Shown here piece after piece: positions 19,093 to 27,731 of a stretch of DNA of 64,000 nucleotides. A program made the position numbers and the translations under genes. Origin of the DNA: an uncultured Mycoplasmatota bacterium. GTDB taxonomy: Bacteria > Bacillota_I > Bacilli_A > RF39 > UBA660. The notes under the pieces are model-generated. The model was given only the letters and a program-made list of their open reading frames with translations, did not search any database and was not told where the DNA came from. Positions within the stretch are counted from its first letter, which is position 1, and each line of letters starts with the position of its first letter. Where the stretch lies: NCBI GenBank assembly GCA_900546715.1, contig UREA01000002.1, positions 1 through 64,000 of the forward strand, written 5' to 3'.

Positions 19093-19199
19093 ACCGGAGG
19101 AAACTCGTCAGGTCGATAGTTAGGTAGCGTTTTTTTAAATAAGTGTACTGTGTGTGCACCGCCCTAATTGGGAAAAAGCCCCTTTATGGAGCTTTTTTT
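19093..19199 (+). ncRNA. Candidate structured ncRNA, about 107 nt
   Basis: This follows a consensus promoter and ends in an intrinsic terminator (AAAAAGC with GCTTTTT, 19173-19197). A nested fold can be drawn by hand. AGUUAGG (19118-19124) pairs with CCUAAUU (19163-19169), GCG (19127-19129) with CGC (19160-19162), and GUGUAC (19143-19148) with GUGCAC (19154-19159). A short 5' GAG-GAAA-CUC tetraloop hairpin (19097-19106) precedes these. There is no ATG within the transcript. I could not match it to SRP RNA, 6S, tmRNA, RNase P or a known riboswitch. The DUF3800 gene converges on it. Confidence 0.65.
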
Positions 19200-19931
19200 C
19201 TATGGTAAAATCATTTTTAAATCAACAAAGTTATTTAACTCATCTTGAATCTCTTGATTATTATTTAGTGCCACAATTGATTTATGTCTTATAGTTCCCG
19301 CAAGTAAATCTGCCGCTTGGACAACATAACTTTTAGCGGAATTCTGATATGTTAATCTAATTTCTAAATCACTTTTGACAATTGGGGCAACACTCATAAA
19401 GTAATCAAAATTGCTAATGCCATATTTTAATTCTTCAAGTATGCCATCATGCAAATTATAATAGCCATTATTTTTAGTTGTTTGTTCATCAATATTAATA
19501 ATTATTCTAATTGGTGCATCCGGATCAACTTTACCACTGCTAATTAAATTTTTAACTATCTCTTTGATCATTCTTCTTAAACTATAATCTAAAAATCTTC
19601 CCTTAGCACCTTTATTAGTTTTAATATGTTCATAGACTAAATCATTTTTAATAACTAAAGCTGTTACATAATATTTTTTGATATAATTCATTATTCTTCT
19701 TTTGTCGGAATTTTTAATATTAGTATTTTTTATTTCAGGACATAATTTATTACATTTACTCTTACAATATTTACATTTAATATCATTTACAATACTTCTA
19801 TATTGGGTAACAAATTTATCCTTTTCACTTTTAGATAAAAATACTAAACCACCATAAACACTAATATGTTCATGATTACTTAACTTTCCGGAATCGTCCA
19901 AATTGATGTATATTTCTTGCATTTTCTTCAT
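19200..19931 (-). CDS. DUF3800 domain protein with Cys cluster
   Basis: A 243-residue protein matching DUF3800, a family with an RNase H-like fold often found near phage or mobile regions. The opening IYINLDDSG and the closing SAKSYVVQAADLLAGTIRHK carry the expected acidic residues. A Cys-rich insertion (CKYCKSKCNKLC, about residues 53-64) could bind zinc. No catalytic activity is proven for the family. It stands alone and converges on the candidate ncRNA, whose terminator abuts its stop codon. Confidence 0.75.
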   Translation of the reverse strand: MKKMQEIYINLDDSGKLSNHEHISVYGGLVFLSKSEKDKFVTQYRSIVNDIKCKYCKSKCNKLCPEIKNTNIKNSDKRRIMNYIKKYYVTALVIKNDLVYEHIKTNKGAKGRFLDYSLRRMIKEIVKNLISSGKVDPDAPIRIIINIDEQTTKNNGYYNLHDGILEELKYGISNFDYFMSVAPIVKSDLEIRLTYQNSAKSYVVQAADLLAGTIRHKSIVALNNNQEIQDELNNFVDLKMILP

Positions 19932-19949
19932 ATGCCTTCTATTATAACA

Positions 19950-20120
19950 CTACTTTAAGTTTTTGGATAGTAAAAATTCTTTTCTTTCAGTAATTATATT
20001 AATTTCTTTTACATCTTTATTTTTATCTTGATATTTATCTTTTAAATATGCCATAAATTTAATTTCTAATTCATCTTTACTTTTAGTATTAAACTTATTA
20101 TTTTTAATTAAAAAATAGTT
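19950..20120 (-). pseudogene. Short open stretch without a usable start (possible gene remnant)
   Basis: A frame of 56 codons ends at 19950 and reads SKDELEIKFMAYLKDKYQDK and onward to KEFLLSKNLK. It has no ATG with a ribosome-binding site. The internal ATG at 20054 would give only 34 residues. The Lys/Glu-rich composition is gene-like, so it may be the 3' remnant of a lost gene between the DUF3800 and lipoprotein genes. It may also be chance. Confidence 0.25.
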
Positions 20121-20143
20121 TCAATGTACTAATGCATATAAAA

Positions 20144-21160
20144 CTATTTTCTTTCTCTAGTTATTAAATCTGGATAATCTCTAGCAAGTACTTTTATATC
20201 TATATAATTATTGTCCATTGCATATTCAATATTCATTTTCTTATTACAAGTAACAAAAGTTATTAATACACCATCACTATTTGCACAATTTAAATAATAA
20301 TTATAAGAATTATCAGAATATATTAAATATGTTTCATCCTCACAATTATCAGAAAACTCAACTATATTATAAAATTTATAATCTATACCATATTCAATAA
20401 CTTTTCTTAAATCCTCATCTGTAACATAATAATCAGTATTATTATTTAATGATGATACTCTTTTTCCATCTGCCCACAAACCAATTGTATCAACTAAATC
20501 ATCATCACTATAAAGTTCAAGTTTATAAATATAATTATCAGCTAAAAAATCATTACCATATCTTTTGCTATTTACAACAACATCTAAAATTTCATCTATT
20601 ACATCAATACTAGTTATTGTACCAAGTTCATAACCATCATATTTAACAATTATTTTATCAGTATTACTTATCTCATCAGAAATATCCTCTGGAAAAACTT
20701 GAGTGGCATCTTTTTTATCACTTATACAAGCCTTTTTTAATTCTTCAAAATCTATATCATTAAAATCATTATGAATATAAATTGAAATGCCTTCAGAAGA
20801 TATGCTATATTCTTGATATTCATCATATTTAGAATAAAAATATTCTTCTACTTCTTTTATTTCATCAAAGCTGTATATTTTATCTTTCCAAACAATTAAA
20901 ATATATAAATTATCAGAATTTTGACTAGCTCTATATCCTTTGTAATAACTAATTGATTCATCACTATCTTTAATATCACTTAAAGGTATTTCTTCTAAAT
21001 CATCTTGTTCACTTAGAATATGAGCACCAAGTTGATTTTCTAAACAACTCACTAATTCTTCATTGTATTCCTCTTCTTGAATGTTGTTTTCTTCCTTATC
21101 ACAACCAGTTACCCCTATAAGTGTAATACAAAGTAGTAAAAATAATAAAATCTTTTTCAT
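20144..21160 (-). CDS. Putative lipoprotein (338 aa)
   Basis: A 338-residue protein with an N-terminal lipoprotein signal (LLLCITLIGVTGCDKEEN; lipobox VTGC with Cys at residue 20). The mature part is acidic, with two stretches of similar spacing, and has no domain I can name. It is expected to be anchored on the outer face of the membrane. Its upstream region shares a -10/palindrome motif with the next upstream gene, the RsgI-like protein, suggesting common control. Function unknown. Confidence 0.65.
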   Translation of the reverse strand: MKKILLFLLLCITLIGVTGCDKEENNIQEEEYNEELVSCLENQLGAHILSEQDDLEEIPLSDIKDSDESISYYKGYRASQNSDNLYILIVWKDKIYSFDEIKEVEEYFYSKYDEYQEYSISSEGISIYIHNDFNDIDFEELKKACISDKKDATQVFPEDISDEISNTDKIIVKYDGYELGTITSIDVIDEILDVVVNSKRYGNDFLADNYIYKLELYSDDDLVDTIGLWADGKRVSSLNNNTDYYVTDEDLRKVIEYGIDYKFYNIVEFSDNCEDETYLIYSDNSYNYYLNCANSDGVLITFVTCNKKMNIEYAMDNNYIDIKVLARDYPDLITRERK

Positions 21161-21174
21161 TAACCCTCCATATA

Positions 21175-21199
21175 AAATATCTTTGTTAAGTTAATTATA
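21175..21199 (-). promoter_or_regulatory. Promoter with shared motif, lipoprotein gene
   Basis: On the minus strand TATAAT (21199-21194) is followed by a TTAACTTAACAAAGATAT-like segment and then TATATGGAGG. The same arrangement precedes the RsgI-like gene, where the palindrome is perfect. Confidence 0.45.
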
Positions 21200-21243
21200 T
21201 CATTACTTAATTTGATAGTAAAGAAAAAAGAGAATACATCTCT

Positions 21244-22518
21244 TTAATAAGTTATAACATCAGATGCCTTATAACTGCAATCTACTAAATTTAATTTATT
21301 TAATGGTAAGACATGATAATCATAGCCGTACATCATAGCTTCTCCTAAATCGTAGTCATCTAACTGTATTACTGCCCCATCAGCAGTTGTACTCGCATTA
21401 CCAGAGCCATCAACACTTATTGAATTAGATGAGATACTTATATTTCCCCAACTACGATAAGCACCGTTAACATATATTTGATCTAATGTTATTTTATCTA
21501 GACCAACAACTTCCGCACCTTCAATTCCTGAAGTAGTGTATTGTATATTAAATTTATCTAAAAGAGCCATAAAATTTATAACTTTATCAAATTGTAATAA
21601 CATCTCATTAAGAGAAATTGTATCTCTGCTTAATTCTTGATAAAAATCTTCTGTAATGTAACATGCTAAATCATTATTTTCAATACTACAAGTATAAATA
21701 GAACCATAAGCACTATCTGATTTATATACTTCTAATAATTCTTCATTATAATTGAGTTTATTATCAGAATTACTAATACTGGTATTATCAATAACCTCAT
21801 TCATTAATTCTTTTTCTTCTTCTTTATTAATATTTTGATAAGTACTATATTCTATATTTGCCACTTTTTCTTCAATACTTGGATTAGCTGAAGATATTGT
21901 GACATTACTAGTATCAAAGCCACTATCTTTAGCTTGGTTATATAAAATATCTATAGTTTCATTAATGTTCTTATTTTCTAAATCTAAATCATTAAAAGTA
22001 GTTATGCAATCTTCATTTAAACAAGATTTATTAATTACTTTATCTCCTTCTAATTCTAAAACTATTTTAGGATTTATTTCTACAAATACATAAGATATTT
22101 CATTTTCTTTTACAGTATTTATTTCTTCAATTAATTTATTAGTATTATAATTACTTATTTTTATTTTAATTAAATTAAGCATTAACAACATAAATATTAC
22201 TAGTAATATACCTAAAAATATAAAAATAAACATATTAATTTTTCTTTTAAATTCAATAGCATATACTAAATTGTTATTATCTATATCACTTGGATACAAA
22301 TATTTAACTTTTTTACCTAATTTTTCTTTTAATTCCGTTATATTTTTAGCTTCATATGTTCTTTTTACTTTTCCTTTTTGATTTTTATTTTCTGTAACAA
22401 GTAAAACTTTATTATTTGAATTAATATAATCAGTAATATTATCATTTGTTACATAAATACACTTTTTCTTTTTCTTAATATTTTTAAAGTTTTCTAAATC
22501 TAGTTTAATTTCTTGCAT
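21244..22518 (-). CDS. RsgI-like membrane protein (anti-sigma middle-domain type)
   Basis: A 424-residue single-pass membrane protein with an N-terminal cytosolic part of about 92 residues, a transmembrane helix near 93-119 and an extracellular remainder. Residues about 140-200 (YVFVEINPKIVLELEGDKVI, then LNEDCITTFNDLDLENKNIN) follow the RsgI middle-domain pattern in which INPSIEL and LNEDG are typical. RsgI proteins are membrane anti-sigma factors that sense extracellular signals. No sigma-factor gene is adjacent and the N-terminal RsgI_N domain is not evident, so the partner is unknown. The C-terminal ectodomain is unassigned. Confidence 0.6.
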   Translation of the reverse strand: MQEIKLDLENFKNIKKKKKCIYVTNDNITDYINSNNKVLLVTENKNQKGKVKRTYEAKNITELKEKLGKKVKYLYPSDIDNNNLVYAIEFKRKINMFIFIFLGILLVIFMLLMLNLIKIKISNYNTNKLIEEINTVKENEISYVFVEINPKIVLELEGDKVINKSCLNEDCITTFNDLDLENKNINETIDILYNQAKDSGFDTSNVTISSANPSIEEKVANIEYSTYQNINKEEEKELMNEVIDNTSISNSDNKLNYNEELLEVYKSDSAYGSIYTCSIENNDLACYITEDFYQELSRDTISLNEMLLQFDKVINFMALLDKFNIQYTTSGIEGAEVVGLDKITLDQIYVNGAYRSWGNISISSNSISVDGSGNASTTADGAVIQLDDYDLGEAMMYGYDYHVLPLNKLNLVDCSYKASDVITY

Positions 22519-22533
22519 AAATCCTCCATATAA

Positions 22534-22557
22534 ATTATCTTTGTTAAGATAATTATA
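22534..22557 (-). promoter_or_regulatory. Promoter with perfect palindrome, RsgI-like gene
   Basis: ATTATCTT-TGTT-AAGATAAT (22534-22553) is an 8-bp inverted repeat that touches the minus-strand -10 (TATAAT, 22557-22552) and covers the likely start of transcription. It is a plausible operator. Confidence 0.5.
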
Positions 22558-22566
22558 ACATTTGTA

Positions 22567-24218
22567 TTATTTAATATTCAATACTTTGTTAAATTCATCT
22601 TTCATAGCTGGTCTCTTTGTTAAATAAAGACAACTTATTTCTTCTATTAAATTAGTAACACTTTTATCAGAACCTTTTATTTTAGATATATGACTAATGT
22701 TATATGCAAGAGCACGATAATCACTTCGATCACTCACAAATTTTGCTTTATTTAGACATTCATCAATATATATTTCGATTAATTCTTTATTATATTTCGG
22801 TTGTAAATAGTGATCATAGATTTTTATAACTTCCATTCCCTTATCTTTTATAGCTAAAAATAAATCATCAAACATTTTTTCTTCTACATAAATATTATAT
22901 ATAATACTTCCGGCATTAGCTTTTTTCAATTTATCTATAATATTTAATTTTTCTTTATCCCAATCTTGTTTATCATATAATTTTTTTATTTTATTATAAG
23001 TTTCTAAATCATAAATTTGATATTGAAAAAACATTTTATATAATTGCTCTTTATAATCTTTTATCATATTATTATCATAATAAATATTCATCAAATATTC
23101 TTCTAAATCTCTAACCCGATAATCTTTAGCATCTTTTATAATCCTTTCTTTTAATAGCTTTATAGCTTCATCTACACAATGTTCATTTATTAATAAATCA
23201 ATATATTTTAAAAATATAGATTTTTCTTTAGAATATTTTTTAATAAATCTTTAATATTATTTTGTTCTTTTTTTAATTTATAAATATCAATTAAATAATC
23301 AACATAATATTTTGCTTTATAATAATAATCTTTATCTATGTTTTCATCTAAAACTTCCAATAATGAATTTTCTATTTCATTTATAAATAGTTTATTTTCT
23401 ACAAAATAAGAAACAAGACGATATAACTCAATTCCATAATTAGATAAATCTTCAGTTTTAATTTCGGTAATTACAAATTCTAATATTTTATGTGTAAGTT
23501 CTTTATCTTTATTAGCATTATTATTTAAAATATCATAAATTACTTTTATACAATCATTAGCAACCTCACTAGTAGAACCATTGGAATCATCAATTTCCGT
23601 ATCAGGAATTGATTCCAATATAACTGATACTATATCAAAAGCTAAATTATAGTTCCCTTTTTGGGTAAGTTTTTCCGCTTCATTTGTAAATTCGTACATA
23701 TTATGGGTATATTCCCATGCATTTTCGTAATCTATATAACCATATTTGCCTTCACAGTTTTTTATACTGTCATAAATTTTTATTCTATATTCTTCTTTAG
23801 TTAAAGGATTGAAATATTCAATAAATTCTACTCGAAATTTATCATATAACTTTGGGTTTGCTGATACTTCATTAATTAAAAATTCTTTTAAAAGATTGAT
23901 AGGTATTTCATTCACTATAGTAGATAAATCACTTTCAGTAGTGATTGTTTCTAAAGTGTTTTCATTACTTAAATAATATAATAATGCTGCGATATGTTTG
24001 CAGTTATAGCGTCCCTCGGAATACGGGCAACTACACCCACCGTGCAAAAATTGGTTATTGACAATTTCAACATGCACACTGTATTTAGATGATCCATAAA
24101 CAACTGCAGTTATTATATCTCCATCTTTTTTAACGTTTGTTACATTTCCCTTTGCATAAATGCTAAAGCCACGCATTAAAATAATAGATTCAAATTCTTT
24201 TTCAAAATCAATATTCAT
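22567..24218 (-). pseudogene. SWIM zinc-finger protein split by a one-base frameshift
   Basis: Two frames together make one protein. The first part (24218 to 23208, 336 aa) has an N-terminal SWIM finger, CSCPYSEGRYNCKH near residue 60 (CxCx7CxH), then helical repeats. It stops right after NLYF at TAT TTT TAA. Adding one T to the T5 run near 23209-23213 continues the frame as NLYFLKYIDLLINEHCVDEA and onward into the remaining 175-aa frame ending at 22567, giving 550 residues in all. SWIM proteins are thought to bind DNA or protein. A lesion, a sequencing indel, or ribosomal slippage at the UUUUU stretch could each explain this. Confidence 0.8.
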
Positions 24219-24235
24219 AATTACCTCATTTAATT

Positions 24236-24247
24236 AAGATAATTATA
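24236..24247 (-). promoter_or_regulatory. Likely -10 region of the SWIM gene
   Basis: The minus strand carries TATAATTATCTT here, the same core found before the RsgI-like and lipoprotein genes. The ATG at 24218 follows GAGG. Confidence 0.4.
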
Positions 24248-24270
24248 TCATTAATTAGTATTTATGCAAA

Positions 24271-24375
24271 CAAAAAGACCGGCCATTCGGCCGATCATCA
24301 GGGGGTTTTGGTTGATCTCTTCACATTGAGATTCGTAAGAGAGATCAGGTTATCAGCATGATGAAGTATCATGCT
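24271..24375 (-). ncRNA. Candidate small RNA downstream of recG, about 105 nt
   Basis: Three hairpins follow a strong promoter. AGCAUGAU-ACUUC-AUCAUGCU spans 24375-24355. GAUCUCU pairs with AGAGAUC (24346-24314) around a 19-base interior. A GC-rich terminator (GAUCGGCC-GAAU-GGCCGGUC, 24296-24277) is followed by UUUUU. No open reading frame with a ribosome-binding site is present. The order hairpin, hairpin, UCAACC and C-run, terminator is the same as in the RNA at 26498, on the other side of recG. Confidence 0.65.
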
Positions 24376-24381
24376 AGTATA

Positions 24382-24410
24382 ATCTTAATATTTTTTTTGT
24401 AGTTTGTCAA
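24382..24410 (-). promoter_or_regulatory. Promoter of the small RNA downstream of recG
   Basis: TTGACA (24410-24405) and TAAGAT (24387-24382) with a 17-base spacer. The first bases after the -35, AACTACAAAAA, nearly match those of the promoter at 26463. Confidence 0.75.
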
Positions 24411-24424
24411 TACAATTTTTTAAA

Positions 24425-26419
24425 TTAATCTAAAAAATTTATTTTTTCTAATTCTTTTTCGTAAAGCAAATTTCCCTTATATAGGGACTTTTTTAGGTAA
24501 ATTCCCGAATCTTTTTTTGCTTGTAATAAAATTTTATAGTCTCTTTTGAAATCAGCAATTTTAAGTGTTTCTTCCCCGCTTTGTTTAACTCCAAATAAGT
24601 CTCCATGACCGCGTTGTTCAAAGTCTTTTTCACTTATATAAAAGCCATCATTACTTTCTTCCATTACTTTTAACCTTGCATTATCACTTACATTAGTAAC
24701 TAAATAGCAATAACTTTGAATATCACTTCTACCAACACGGCCCCGAAGTTGATGAAGAGTTGCTAAGCCAAATCTCTCAGCATTAAAAATAACCATCATT
24801 GATGCATTAGGAATATCAATACCTACTTCAATAACTGTAGTTGAAATTAATATTCTTATTTCTCCCTTTTGAAATTTTAACATCAGTTCATCTTTTTCTT
24901 TTTGTTTTAACTTACCATGAAGTATTTCTATTTTGATTACATCACTATTAAAAGCTTTACTAAGTTTTTCTTTTAATTCATAAACACTATTTAAATTAAT
25001 TTCATCATTTTGTTCAATTAAGGGAGATACTACAAATATTTGATGACCTAATTTTAATTCTTCATACATTTTAAGTAATACTTCTCTAATATTTTTTTCA
25101 AGCACTACCTTAGTTATAATTTCTTTTCTTAAATTTGGTTTAGTTTTAATTTGCGATAAATCTAGATCACCATAAATAGTTAGAGCATAAGTTCTAGGAA
25201 TTGGAGTTGCTGATAAATACAAAACATCCGCATTTTTTTTATAACCTTTATTTTGCAGGGTATTTCTTTGATTTACCCCAAAACGATGTTGTTCATCTGT
25301 TATAACTAATCCTAAGTTTTTAAACTCTGCTCCCGCATTTAATAGAGCATGAGTTCCAATTATTAAATCAATTTCTCCCTGTTCTAATCTTTCATATATT
25401 TTTTCTTTTTGCTTTTTAGTTAAACTACCAGTTAATAATTCTACTTTTATATCATAATCACTAAAATAATTTTTCACTTGTTCATAGTGTTGTTTAGCAA
25501 GTATTTCTGTTGGAGCCATAAAAGCACTTTGGTATCCACTTAAAAAACACGCATAAATAGCTGTTATAGCTACAATTGTTTTACCACTACCAACATCTCC
25601 TAAAACTAAACGATTCATTCTCTTATCACTTTTTAAATCATTTAAAATATCACTTATTGTTGTTTCTTGATCTGTAGTTAATTTAAAACTTAAGTTACTT
25701 AAAAATTCATTTAACTCATCTTCTCTAAAATATTTCGGAGTGCCAAGAGCCTCTTTATTAATAGTACTTAAATAATTTATTTTAAACATATATAAAAATA
25801 ATTCTTCATATATTAATTTTAATTCACTTTTTTTAATATCTTCAACACTATTAGGTTGATGAATTAATCTTATAGCATCTTTTTTAGATAACAATTTATA
25901 ATGGATATTAAACATTTCTGGGACATAATCTGGTATATCATAATCAAGTTTTAAAGCTTCTCCAATTAATTTTTCTAAAGTATTATTTTTAATCCCTTCA
26001 GTTAAGTGATATTTAACTTCTATTTTGTTATCTTCAACACTAAATTTTATATCACTTGCTACAAAATTATTTTTTAATTTATTATATTTACCAATTAATA
26101 CTACTTCTTTATTAATAGTTAAATTATTCTTTAAAAAAGCTCTATTAAATATTGTTACTTTAAAGTTTATATTATTACTTGATGCAATAAAATCTAATTT
26201 ATTAAAATTTCTCCTGATATAAAAAACTTTACAAGCACTCAAAATAGTGGCGGGTACAAAACACACTTCGCCATCAGTTACTTCATCAATATTTTTTAAC
26301 TTAATAATATTATATCTATAGGGGTAAAATGTTAGTAAATCTTCTACAGTATAAATATTTAATTTATTAAGTAAATTTTCGGTTTTTGGTCCAATATTTT
26401 TAATTAAATTCAAATTCAT
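24425..26419 (-). CDS. recG: ATP-dependent DNA helicase RecG
   Basis: A 664-residue branch-migration helicase that remodels stalled forks and Holliday junctions. An N-terminal wedge/OB region (residues about 1-240; NIGPKTENLLNKLNIYTVED) precedes the helicase core. Walker A is LGDVGSGKT near residue 273, the DEQH box is ITDEQHRFG, motif III is YLSATPIPRT, and motif VI is QLRGRVGRS. The length is close to the usual 680. It is monocistronic, flanked by two small RNAs that share a promoter pattern. Confidence 0.95.
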   Translation of the reverse strand: MNLNLIKNIGPKTENLLNKLNIYTVEDLLTFYPYRYNIIKLKNIDEVTDGEVCFVPATILSACKVFYIRRNFNKLDFIASSNNINFKVTIFNRAFLKNNLTINKEVVLIGKYNKLKNNFVASDIKFSVEDNKIEVKYHLTEGIKNNTLEKLIGEALKLDYDIPDYVPEMFNIHYKLLSKKDAIRLIHQPNSVEDIKKSELKLIYEELFLYMFKINYLSTINKEALGTPKYFREDELNEFLSNLSFKLTTDQETTISDILNDLKSDKRMNRLVLGDVGSGKTIVAITAIYACFLSGYQSAFMAPTEILAKQHYEQVKNYFSDYDIKVELLTGSLTKKQKEKIYERLEQGEIDLIIGTHALLNAGAEFKNLGLVITDEQHRFGVNQRNTLQNKGYKKNADVLYLSATPIPRTYALTIYGDLDLSQIKTKPNLRKEIITKVVLEKNIREVLLKMYEELKLGHQIFVVSPLIEQNDEINLNSVYELKEKLSKAFNSDVIKIEILHGKLKQKEKDELMLKFQKGEIRILISTTVIEVGIDIPNASMMVIFNAERFGLATLHQLRGRVGRSDIQSYCYLVTNVSDNARLKVMEESNDGFYISEKDFEQRGHGDLFGVKQSGEETLKIADFKRDYKILLQAKKDSGIYLKKSLYKGNLLYEKELEKINFLD

Positions 26420-26462
26420 AATGTGCTCCTAAAAATATTATAACAAAATTATCAAAAAAGTG

Positions 26463-26491
26463 TTGACAAACTTACAAAAATCGGTTAGGAT
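26463..26491 (+). promoter_or_regulatory. Promoter of the small RNA upstream of recG
   Basis: TTGACA (26463-26468) and TAGGAT (26486-26491) with a 17-base spacer starting AACTTACAAAAA. Confidence 0.75.
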
Positions 26492-26497
26492 ATTAAT

Positions 26498-26593
26498 CAC
26501 CAATTCACTTAAAGGCGAATTGGTGCTAGTATCACACTAGTCAACCCCTTTTTATTCTTTTGAAGCACTCGAATGAGTGCTTCGTATTTTTTT
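26498..26593 (+). ncRNA. Candidate small RNA upstream of recG, about 96 nt
   Basis: Hairpin 1 is CACCAAUUC with GAAUUGGUG (26498-26525) and a 10-base loop. Hairpin 2 is CUAGU-AUCAC-ACUAG (26526-26540). A linker UCAACCCC follows, then a terminator GAAGCACUC-GAAU-GAGUGCUUC with a U run (26562-26593). No coding region lies on this strand. It runs divergently from recG and toward the converging lipoprotein gene. Confidence 0.65.
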
Positions 26594-26599
26594 GTGTAA

Positions 26600-26628
26600 A
26601 AATAACAACTTATTGTAAGTTGTTATTT
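26600..26628 (-). terminator. Terminator of the 371-aa lipoprotein gene
   Basis: AAATAACAACTTA and TAAGTTGTTATTT form a 13-bp stem with a 3-base loop overlapping the stop codon; minus-strand T residues follow. Confidence 0.75.
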
Positions 26629-27725
26629 TCATTGTCAGTTTTATTACCATGAGTATAATCTGCCGCAGCATTATTATTAGGATTATCAAAACTAAATTGT
26701 GGTGGATTAGGATTTTCTTTATCAACTGGAGATTTAGTTTCTTTAAATGTCTCAACCATTGCTAAACTCTCAACATCTTCAGTATTACCAACTGGAGTAT
26801 TTAAAGAATCTACTAATTTTGCATCGATATTTAAAGTTTCTAAACTTTCAACGTTAGCATTATTGGTTTGATTGTTAGTAACATTTAAGTTTTCAACATT
26901 ATTATTTATATTTTGATTGTTAATAACTTCCAAGTTATCAACATTATTATTTGGTACATCAACAACATTACTAGTACCAGCAACGCTTTTAGGCATATGT
27001 TTAACATCAATTTTACCTTTTTTCTTGATTAGATTTGATGCTAAAAGCAAGAAAACTAAAGCAATAAATATACCGCCACCAATTAAGATGTAATTCCAAG
27101 GTATAGGGTTTAATTTAAAATCTAAAGTTATTTCATTTGTTTTAGTTAAATCCCAAGTTAATGTTCTACCATCTTCTGATACACTAGTTGCATTGTGATT
27201 TTCTGGTTTATTTGGTAGTCTTACAACAAATAGCGCATCGATATAATCACTATATTCGCTATTTTCTTCTGAACTATAATCACTTTCGCTATCTATATAA
27301 ATCTTTAGAGAATATACACCACCGCTATAAGTAAATATTTTTAAATCTTCTGTAGTCAACATCTCTTGAAGATTTTGGTTAGCATCAACACTCACCAAGG
27401 AAGAAATATTACTAAAAGTTTTAGAAAAACTTAAACCTTTGTAAGTATCATCACTATAATGTTCTTTAACATATCCGTAATCTACCGGATTGTCTTCAGA
27501 TTCATTATACATTGTATCAATTGCTTCCCATCGTTGTTCATCAGTATAACCAGTTGCTAAATCTATTTCATCAAGCATAACATTATCAATAAATTCATCA
27601 TCAAAAGCTGCAATACCTGTAATTACAACTGTTTCATCATCATTAATTGTAATATTAAATTCTTCCTTTACTGCACAACCACTAGTTAAAAGTAAAACTA
27701 TAATTAAACATATAAACTTCTTCAT
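26610..27725 (-). CDS. Putative lipoprotein with LppM-like ectodomain
   Basis: A 371-residue protein. The N-terminal lipoprotein signal ends in LLLTSGC (Cys at residue 17). The ectodomain of about 190 residues opens with FNITINDDETVVITGIAAFD, reminiscent of the LppM/DUF3153 pattern. A transmembrane helix (ILIGGGIFIALVFLLLASNL) lies at about 212-231. The cytosolic tail is low-complexity, with repeated Asn and alternating Val-Glu-Asn-Leu units (NNVDNLEVINNQNINNN). Start ATG is 6 bases before the nifJ stop on the same strand, so it follows nifJ in an operon. Function unknown. Confidence 0.6.
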   Translation of the reverse strand: MKKFICLIIVLLLTSGCAVKEEFNITINDDETVVITGIAAFDDEFIDNVMLDEIDLATGYTDEQRWEAIDTMYNESEDNPVDYGYVKEHYSDDTYKGLSFSKTFSNISSLVSVDANQNLQEMLTTEDLKIFTYSGGVYSLKIYIDSESDYSSEENSEYSDYIDALFVVRLPNKPENHNATSVSEDGRTLTWDLTKTNEITLDFKLNPIPWNYILIGGGIFIALVFLLLASNLIKKKGKIDVKHMPKSVAGTSNVVDVPNNNVDNLEVINNQNINNNVENLNVTNNQTNNANVESLETLNIDAKLVDSLNTPVGNTEDVESLAMVETFKETKSPVDKENPNPPQFSFDNPNNNAAADYTHGNKTDNENNNLQ

Positions 27726-27731
27726 TAACTC

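Noticed and set aside
19093..19199. Signal recognition particle RNA
   Set aside because: GUCAGGUC is SRP-like, but the GGAA-type apical loop and the asymmetric AGCAG side are not in the right order.
24271..24375. Riboswitch for the SWIM gene
   Set aside because: The element ends in a strong terminator and the SWIM gene has its own -10 region nearer its start, so an independent RNA is more likely.
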